A stretch of 64,000 bases of DNA from Hsuehochloa calcarea (Eukaryota; Streptophyta; Magnoliopsida; Poales; Poaceae). The stretch's first letter is position 1; each line of letters begins with the position of its first letter. Below, piece after piece: positions 56,601 through 64,000 of the stretch. The DNA is taken from NCBI GenBank assembly GCA_036346395.1, contig CM070602.1, positions 18,981,098 to 19,045,097 of the forward strand, given 5' to 3'. The position numbers were made by a program, and so were the translations under genes. The notes below the pieces were generated by a model. The model searched no databases. It saw nothing but the letters and a program-made list of their open reading frames with translations, and was not told the origin of the DNA.

Positions 56601-57900
56601 CATATTTTTCATCCCAGCCATAAAGTTTTATAAATAGAATTAACTCTAGTAAGTTCTCATATCCGTCTTTGACCGTAGGCATATCTGTTTAAACAGTTTA
56701 AACTCTACAGAGATTGTACATTGTATCCACAAGAGACAATAAACTCGTTGCCCTACATGATTCCTTGTTCATGTAGTTGAGAGATTATCACAGTTTCATT
56801 TCAAGTTATCTCACCCCTTCCGTCATCACACCCTTATAGCTGCTCCCACTTGCGGTGGGTTTCATAAGTTGCACGGGATATTTACCACAACACTAGCACA
56901 GATAGACTACAACATTCCACAACAACTAGCGCAAGTGGCAACTTCACCATCGGTGTCCCATTCAAGCCCACGCTTGCACTACTTCAGTCCTTCACCAGCG
57001 AGATGACTTTCAGGGTTAATAAATCAACTAAGCCAAGTCGTACTTTATAGACTTGTAGTTGTACTTGTTTTATAATGGGAGGTCATGATAAGATTAAGTC
57101 CTTAAGTCATGTGGGAGGTTCATACGACATTCCAACCACTCTCGTGCTCCGTCAGCACCCACCACCATACCATTTGCCCAGATGTGGTAACAACAATTTA
57201 ATATGGTTTTTGGGGAGAAAATACGTTATCTCAACATCCCGGCCATTTACCCACAACGACTGCCAAAATCACTTTCATGATTAAAAGATGATGATTAGGG
57301 AATTTAATGTCCCGGTACTTAAGCAAGACAAGCATGACGTTTAAGTACGACCTTATAACTAGTAAGTTATCGTTTAATATCTAGGGTGACAGGGAATAAG
57401 GAATTCAAGTTGTCAATGATGGTACAATAATCATTTAATTATGAAGTAGGTAGACAACTAACCATTAGGGATTTGACATACATTTGCATAAGGAATTAAG
57501 CATGCAATTTGCAATTTTAAAAGAATGTAATTTGCATAAAATGTAAGCTCAAAATGATCAAAGTATTGACTCGCCAGGATTGAAGGTAAGATAATCTTGG
57601 TAGTCTTGTGCTTGATTAAATTGGAGGTGTCCTGCTTCTCTGAACTCTACTCGGACGAACCTGACGGAAAAATGAACTAACAAGCAAAGAGAACAAATAA
57701 ATAATAAATAAACTCCAAATTAAACAAGACCACTTCCATTAGCAAGACCTTGAATTTAGATAAATTTAGAAAGAAATTTCACTTAAATCGGAGTTATAAC
57801 GGAGGAGAACGGAACTTCTGAAGTTTGAATTTGAATTAAATCTAGAAAATAAAAAGGGAAGAGAAAAATGTCTCACTGACATTCGAGTCCCACTAAACAA
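56601..57900. other. AT-rich part of the second long LTR-like block
   Basis: No ORF of interest. Words such as CTGCTTCTCTGAACTCTACTCGGACGAACC near 57635 resemble the corresponding part of the 4-kb solo LTR near 51220-51290. No other feature was seen. Confidence 0.35.
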
Positions 57901-59319
57901 TGCCTCGGTGCATGTAAATAGTGCATGGACTGGAGGTCAACATGCACTGTGCCATGTGGTCCACGGCTCACGGGTTCGGGGGGGCACTTTGCACAGGGCC
58001 TGCTTGTGAGCCGACAGTGATACAGGAGATTAAGGCACTACGGTGTCGGTCGATGGTTCCGACAAACAGGGGAGCTAGGGCACCCGAGCTGGCTCAGCTC
58101 GTTGCCACCAGCGACGACCAAGGCCCAAAATGGGTTGCACTGCGAGGCGAAGCTCATGATGGCGGTGGAGTGGCCAAAGGATCACCAGAGCGGCGGTGGA
58201 AGAGCGGCAACCATTCTAGGGCAAACACCCAGATGACGAAGTGGCGGCGCCTGAAGAAAAAGATTGAGAGCATGGGCAATAGTAGAGCGAGGAGAACTCA
58301 CAAGGACCAAGATGAGCACCAGTGGTGGACGAAGAAAGGAGAACGGCGGAGATGAAGGCGGCCGGAGCCGAGGAAGAAAGCAAAATTCAGGCGATCCTGT
58401 GAACCAAAAGCAAATCAAAATGAGAGGTAGCTTTAAGGGACCCTAGAACACGAAATGACGCAGTGGGCGTCGAGAGGGAACCACTAGAGCGGCGTGGCTG
58501 AAAGAGGAGCGTGGGTGATTCCTTTGGTGGGACTTACCAGAGAGGGGGAAGGCGAAGCGGGGAAGTCCACGGATTGCTCTGGTCCTCTTATAGTCACAGA
58601 AGAGGGTAGGTAGGGTGAGGGAGAGAGCCGTTGGGGGCGCGACGATCCCGAGGCGGCATTAGGTGGTGGAGCGATGGGGCGCTGGGTGCTGGCGTCACGG
58701 CGGTGACTCGACGATGATGAGTAGGTGGCGGTCGGCGTTGGAAACTTGGCTCGACCCACTGGCATCCGCATGGTGACCTCGACGGGATCGGGTGAGAGCA
58801 CAAACACGACAAGGGCTCTGACATGCATATAGGCAAGGACTTGCGCGCCCCCATGGCAGGTGGGGTGGTAGAGCGAGGGGCGGGATGACGAGCAAGTGTG
58901 GGTGCATGCGTGCGCAAGCACATCACGCAGTCCGGGTGCGGCATGACGACGAAGATGCGGCTGGATGGGCGCGAGCGCTTGCTGACGTGACCATGGTGTT
59001 GGTGAGGTGATGCGACAAGGCTAGAGCAGGTGAGGGCAGGTTGGTGCTGACGTGGGTTGACGAAGGCATGATGCGCACGGATGCGGAGGCGCGGCAGGGG
59101 TGCCCTTGGCGACCTGGGGGCTGCAGGCGTTGGGGTGGCCAAGGGAAGAGTAGGCCGGCTGGGTGTGACCAGAGAAGACGCCGGGGAGGACATGGGCTGA
59201 GCCCAGGAGGAAAAGAGGTTGGATTTTTAAAATGAGGTTTGAATTTGAGGGGATTTCGAAAGTAAAAATCAATTTGAAATAGGGTTTGAAACAAATTGAT
59301 AGCAAAAATATCACATTTC

Positions 59320-60902
59320 CATTTTTTTCAATGACCTTTTGTTTTTTAAGCTGGTCCTTAATTTTAAGATCATTACACAGTTCTGCTCCTACCAACTGTA
59401 TCTTTTGGGTGATTTTGCCTATATCTAGGTATTGATAATTTATACTTCCTTCTTCTTTTCTTAAAGAATTTCTAACATTTTCAGCAAATAAAGGAGTTAA
59501 CCTAGATATATATTTTTCCTTCTAAAAATCTTGATTAGGATTAGGCAAAGTGTACAATTTTGACAAGAATGTATCTTTTTACCACCTAAAATCTGACATA
59601 GTCTTGCACTCAAGTTTATTAATTGTTCTCTATTTTTCTCGTAGATATATTGATAATTTCCAGCAAAATGATAGACTATGTTATAAAGTAAGGTAGTTAG
59701 GGCATCTGAAATGTTACTGATATGATTTCCGTGTACATCTATCTGGACTATGGGATTTCCATTTTCGTCTATCTTGACTGCATCAATAATTGCTTGCTTT
59801 TGATCAGTATCCAAGTAGTGATCCCACCAGCGTCTCAATTGACCAGAGAATCCAACAAGAATCATTTAGCCTGCTTCTCTTTCTTGATTACCACTAGCTA
59901 TGCAAGCATTAGCATGCATAATCATTTGATGGCAAAGGGTAAAAGTATGATATTCTGTATACCCATCTATATTCCATTCCACAATTTCTTTGCCATTAAA
60001 ATAGTCATATTACTAATTTGAGGCCTTTCTTCAAATTGTAGATCGGCATAAGTTGGTCTAGGATAATAATTCCTTATCCTAGCAGTATAGGTAGCAGGTT
60101 TAAAAATCTTATTGATCATGTCATTATTTTCTCTGTTAGAGATTTGATTGAAGTTTTTGGTTACTTTTAAGTTGTTTAATTTATTGGCTAACTCAATAAC
60201 CAATTCTTCAGATACGGATGATCCTATTGCCTTTTGTTTCCCAAGTTTTATATTAGGATTTATTATTTGTGGGATAAACAAAGGAGTAATAGACTGAGTA
60301 CTAAATGATTCAGATTGAGAACTAAATGGATAGTTTACTTTTACCTCAGTCTTACCTGACTTGGAGCCTTCTAAGAGGATGTTCTCGATACGATCTGTTT
60401 GCTGTCCAAGAGCATGTAAAGATATGTTTGTAAAGTTTTGTTGTTCCACAAGATGACCGACATATTCCACTTTTACAGGATCACCATAAGTGCTTTTGGA
60501 AATATTCTTTAATGGGGAAGCTTTGTTACTATCTCCTTTGGCATTATCTGGTAGTTGGATAGACTCAAAGGAAGGATGGATAGATTCTTTGATCTTTCCA
60601 CCAGAGGTCTTCCATTCTTTTGAGACCTTTTTTATGACACTTAAGTCATCAGGCTTTAGATTATCTTGATCACATTTTAGATTATCTAGTTTAGACTTTA
60701 GTTTGTCTAGATCAGACTTTAGTTTGTTTAAATTAGACTTTGATTTAATTTTGGTTTTTGACTTACTCTTTTGTTTGAAGAATTCTTCAAAGTATCTGAT
60801 CTGGCTATTTTCATACCAGTCAATGAAGTAAATATGTCTTTTCTGTTCTTTTATTTCTTTGTACAAAACTTCTCTTATTCTTCTTATATAAGGGTTGTCT
60901 AT
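59320..60902 (-). pseudogene. Endogenous caulimovirid-like capsid-type ORF, broken
   Basis: The upper frame (about 60920-59967, 324 residues) starts in the adjacent LTR and holds a Lys/Leu-heptad coiled-coil region (about residues 75-105), a Ser/Thr-rich linker and a C-terminal block with YYPRPTYADLQFEERP. After an in-frame stop at 59869-59867 and short readable sequence, the second frame (59865-59497) contains GFSGQLRRWWDHYL and HFAGNYQYIYEKNREQL. The Trp-Trp block with following Leu/Phe-rich helices resembles the coat-protein part of plant pararetrovirus (Caulimoviridae) polyproteins and their relatives integrated in plant genomes. The sequence then shifts frame again and fades near 59320. 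No movement protein, protease or reverse transcriptase follows. A retrotransposon gag is the alternative. Confidence 0.45.
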
Positions 60903-63298
60903 TGTGATACTCTGAAAAATAATATTAATATTAATAATCACGTCTTAAGGGTCGGAGCGTAATTAATCGAATAGTATTCATAAAAACGTCTTTAAGGGCC
61001 TGTGTGCAAATAAATAAAATAGTACTTATAAAAATAGAATTTTCGGAATTTTTATGAGCTATATAAATAGTTGTGGATTCTCTAGAAAACCCTAATAGCT
61101 TTTATTCCTTTTTTCCAAGCCGCCGCCGCATCCGATTTCTTTTCTGGCTGCTTGCGCCGTCAACCCTTACTGCTGCTTATTCTTTGCGTCGCTTCTTGTG
61201 GCGGTTGTCGGTGCCGGCGACTCTGCTTGCCGCCTCGTTCTTTGCGTGTCTTCTGCTGCGCTGAAGAAGCCGGTGCCGTCGCCTGCTTTGCTTTCTTTTC
61301 TTTGCCGCGAGCCGCAATTTCTTATTTCTTTGTCTTATTCTTCTTTGCTTCTTAGGTCGTGTCTTCTTTTGGCTTTGCTTGTGCACAGGCGCCCGAAGGT
61401 TGCTCTTTGCGTGACGTCAAGCCAAGCCCGGTGAGGGTGCTCCTTCACTTCTTCTTCTTGCGTGGATCGCCTTCCATTTCTTCCGACAGCATACCGAGAG
61501 CTAACTGCTGCGTTGTCTTTGGTTCTTTCGCAAGCGAAGCATAGTTGGAGATTAAATCAAGGACTAATCTAGAGAGAGAGGGGAGGAAAAATTTAGTGTT
61601 TTTGGCATTCTTCTACAGGTAATGATCTATCTTTTTATCTCTGTTTTGCTGATTTAATTAGAGAGCGGTTTTAGAAATTGTTAGTCGAGGGGCCGATTAA
61701 GGGTCTGTTAACATGCTGTTCTGTTATACGATTTATTCGAGTACCTTAATGGCGAATTTTGGAAATATCGTCTACTAGTTAATTGTAGATAATTTCGATA
61801 TCTTTCTATAGCATATTTTATCATGTCAATCGGACAAGTATAATTCGAGTTATGATTTTCGGAAGACCGCTGTTTTTACGGTTGTCATCTTTCGGCGCTG
61901 TTTTGGTAGACTGTAGATTAAAAATAGTAAATAGGTTAATTAGAGTTTTTGATCTACATGAAAGCTGTAGATAATTGTCCAATGGTTCTGTAGAATCTGA
62001 GAACACGCATTTTGGTTGAGTAAAACAAAAGTTATGAATTTAGTAAGACCGCTGTTCCGAAGCGGACAGACCGACTTTCTGGGCTAAAAACGGAGGGTTA
62101 GATGATTTAATTAGAAGTCTTCGTAATCTAAGAAAATGTGGAGAATTTTATAAAGAATCCAGAATGGGGTGGTTTGTGGCGATCGGACTTTCGAGTCAAA
62201 AGTTACGTTCGTTTTAGTACTAAGACAGCTATGGGTAACTATTCGGTACCGGCGTAACGTGGTATATTTGGGGACGTGTAGGAGCGATGTCGATTGATTG
62301 TTGTTCTTATGATGTTGTAGCTTGTATTGAAATTTGTGTATTTAATATAGGAGAGGCCTCGTACTTGTTGCTATCTTCGAGCCAAATCGTGCGTCGCAAC
62401 TAGTAAAGGCAAGTGCATGGTAGACAGCGATCATTGATCGATCACTGTTTTCTTTATCTTCTATTACCATTATTGTTGTGCTTTTATTCTGTTTAACTGC
62501 AAACAAATAATTGGTATGTTTATATCTTTGTTGACAAGCATGATGAAAAGTTGGATATGATGTTTATGATGGAGTTTGCATGTTTGCATTCATAAGCATC
62601 TTTGCATAAGAGAAGGTGATCATTATTGATCACAACTCCACGGGAGTGGAGGAGGTCCCCGATCCTTGAGGAGGAACGGGCTTGAGAGTGAATGTTGTCG
62701 CGAGCATTCACTCACGCTATGCCGGTATACGCGAAAGAAGTGCATGTGGACATGTAGATTAGACTTGCATTGATACATGAGATTAATGAATGTGAATCAA
62801 ATAGAAGTACCTGTGATGATAATGAAGTTATTGATTGCTGTTGATTTATTATTGTTCGTTGTTTATGGATGTGTTTGCTGAGTCGTGGACTCACCCTTGC
62901 TCTATTGTTGTCTTTAGGTGATCTTCGAGGATGACGTAACTGAGAGCGAGTAGAGCACATGGACAATACATGATCATTGCCATAAGAATCTTTTCATTTA
63001 CAATTGGTTTATACTTGGACATGTTAGAGGTTGAATAAAGTTTAGGAAAATGTTTGGACTAGACTATTTGCTTTATTAATTTAGATTCATTGGTTGATGC
63101 TATTTTGGATTATTTACCTAGTTTGATTCCACTTGATTAATTATTATCGTTTGAACCATAATTATGCATGTTCTTTTGTGGTCCATTGATATGATTATCG
63201 TTGTTTCCTTGTTGTAATTTTATAGTGTGTCGATAATTGTTAATTGAAATGGTAGTGTGGTGGCATTCTAGGCTCAGTGTTGGGCTGGGGTGTTACAG
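60903..63298 (+). repeat. 5' LTR of the second Tekay/Del-like copy (2.4 kb)
   Basis: Directly homologous to 24450-21984 read on the minus strand. The U3 is short, about 160 bp to the TATA box. The early transcribed part is GC-rich (61110-61530) and contains T-rich tracts. Confidence 0.88.
61060..61069 (+). promoter_or_regulatory. LTR TATA box
   Basis: TATATAAATA lies about 160 bp into the LTR, followed about 30 bases later by the region where transcription would start. It matches the TATA box of the other LTR (24271-24280). Confidence 0.7.
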
Positions 63299-63299
63299 T

Positions 63300-63312
63300 T
63301 GGTATCAGAGCG
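63300..63312 (+). other. Primer-binding site (initiator-Met tRNA type)
   Basis: TTGGTATCAGAGC lies one base after the LTR end TGTTACA. Confidence 0.9.
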
Positions 63313-63559
63313 GGCTTTAGGTCCGTGGTGAATAGATTAACAACATAGGCAAACTAAAATTGTTAAAATTTATTTTAGTTTTAGTAAATCAACTAAAATT
63401 TGCTAATGGTTATCTAACCTAAAATTTGACACACTAGTGCACAGTAGGTTAGAGAGAGGTACGAGCATAGTTTTTACGCTTCCGTTATGTTGTTTATTGA
63501 TGTATGACTTGATTTTGACCTTTGAACTTATTATATAATGTTGATTGTGATTGATAGCT

Positions 63560-63700
63560 ATGTCGAGGATAGATGGCGTGGTCGTGGTGGCCCACGATGC
63601 GTGGAGGTCGGGGCATGGGCGTGGTTACGTGGGGCCCCTCTGAGGCGATTGAGATCGTGGTTGTGTACAGGTTTTACCGGGTTACACCACCATTCGTGGT
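63560..63700 (+). pseudogene. Gag N-terminus, second Tekay/Del-like copy
   Basis: ATG at 63560 starts MSR, as in the copy at 28191. An early frame change prevents the Arg/Gly-rich continuation seen there from being read in the same frame, although GHGRG-like words appear nearby. The element continues beyond this point without a recognisable domain up to the window end. Confidence 0.5.
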
Positions 63701-64000
63701 ATGGGAATAGAGAGGTAGCTACTTTGATTACAGATAGTTATAGGTATTGTGTGTGAGTTTCTTTATAAAAGTTGTTCTCTTCCTTGAGCTTGAATTTTGG
63801 GCAATTACGGTTATGGTTGCGGTTGATGAATTTTCCTTGAGATAGTGTTTACAATACAATGGTGATATTTCATTGGTCTCCTTTGGTTCCATAAAGCCAT
63901 TACTTGTTCTCATGATTTGTTGATCTATTGTTGCTTTGTGTGAACATCGGTTAAAGAAGATTGATCTTTTCGTGGGAGTTCCGCCCTTCCTATTGGAAAA
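63701..64000 (+). other. Internal region of the second Tekay/Del-like copy, to window edge
   Basis: This is similar in reverse complement to 27760-28060. No domain is visible and the element is cut by the window end. Confidence 0.7.

Larger units (their letters stand above)
54632..59290 (-). mobile_element. Second long LTR-like block, outer end uncertain
   Basis: The left edge TGTCGGACCCGAATTTTG and the order of landmarks (short AT-rich start, a GTAC/CTCG-rich stretch, intergenic AT-rich run, GC-rich patch, then GTTTGAATTTGA near 59235) parallel the solo LTR at 49508-53469 in minus orientation. I see no target duplication, and the right edge seems cut where the caulimovirid-like sequence starts. 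The block also carries a nested insertion at about 55430-56600. Treat as a related, truncated long LTR. Confidence 0.4.
60903..64000 (+). mobile_element. Tekay/Del-like Gypsy, second copy, 5' part
   Basis: The plus-strand order is a full 5' LTR (60903-63298), primer-binding site (63300-63312), leader, gag ATG at 63560 and further internal sequence to the window edge. It is homologous in inverse orientation to 21984-29403. The LTR starts TGTGATACTCTGAAAA (the other copy has TGTAATACTCGAAAA) and ends GGGGTGTTACA. The rest of the element lies outside the window. Confidence 0.88.

Noticed and set aside
58484..59395. Overlapping minus-strand ORFs of 123-199 residues
   Set aside because: Pro/Ser/Ala-rich from a GC-rich block and overlapping in three frames. 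Only the short start of the 59021-59395 frame may belong to the adjacent virus-like sequence.

Overview
This window looks like a repeat-rich stretch of a plant nuclear genome, most likely a grass. The evidence is a CACTA transposon with the TTTGCCGAGTGC subterminal motif that is abundant in grasses, plus Copia, Tat-like Gypsy and Tekay/Del-like Gypsy retrotransposons, very long LTRs and a DVL/RTFL-like micropeptide. There is no bacterial-style gene organisation. Almost every recognisable protein is a broken piece of a mobile element. Percent identities and species could not be computed.

Layout. 1-4570: AT-rich intergenic DNA with a compound microsatellite, a GAAACTT-rich array and small duplications. 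4571-6786: a short LTR retrotransposon (two LTRs, PBS, PPT, likely TGGT target duplication) without recognisable gag or pol. 7899-8024: a 41-codon DVL/RTFL-like ORF, the best host gene candidate. 8351-8555: a 102-bp tandem repeat. 11517-17025: a complete-ended CACTA element with AAT target duplication, carrying a decayed plant En/Spm-type ORF and a 43-bp-period array of palindromes. 18305-33069: two near-identical minus-strand Copia pieces flanking a decayed minus-strand Tekay/Del-like Gypsy (21984-29403), whose low-coordinate LTR is inserted in the first Copia. 33070-42966: a plus-strand Tat-like Gypsy with an antisense ORF and a 3' LTR. 42967-46996: a second, different minus-strand Copia. 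47312-47971: a solo LTR related to the Gypsy 3' LTR, with AGCTA target duplication. 49508-53469: a solo LTR of about 4 kb with CGCCA target duplication, containing a 29-bp-period hairpin array. 54632-59290: a second long LTR-like block with a nested insertion holding a protein kinase fragment. 59320-60902: a broken caulimovirid-like capsid-type coding region. 60903-64000: the 5' LTR, PBS and gag start of another copy of the Tekay/Del-like element, running out of the window.

How it fits together. The window is a nest of insertions. The Tekay/Del-like element landed in the Copia; the Copia block then occurs a second time on the other side of it, by duplication, rearrangement or assembly error. 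Many differences between these duplicates cluster at CAG/CTG sites, which raises the question of base-calling error at methylated CHG sites. The strongest boundary evidence is the four target-site duplications (AAT, TGGT, AGCTA, CGCCA). No tRNA, rRNA, CRISPR or intact multi-exon host gene was recognised.
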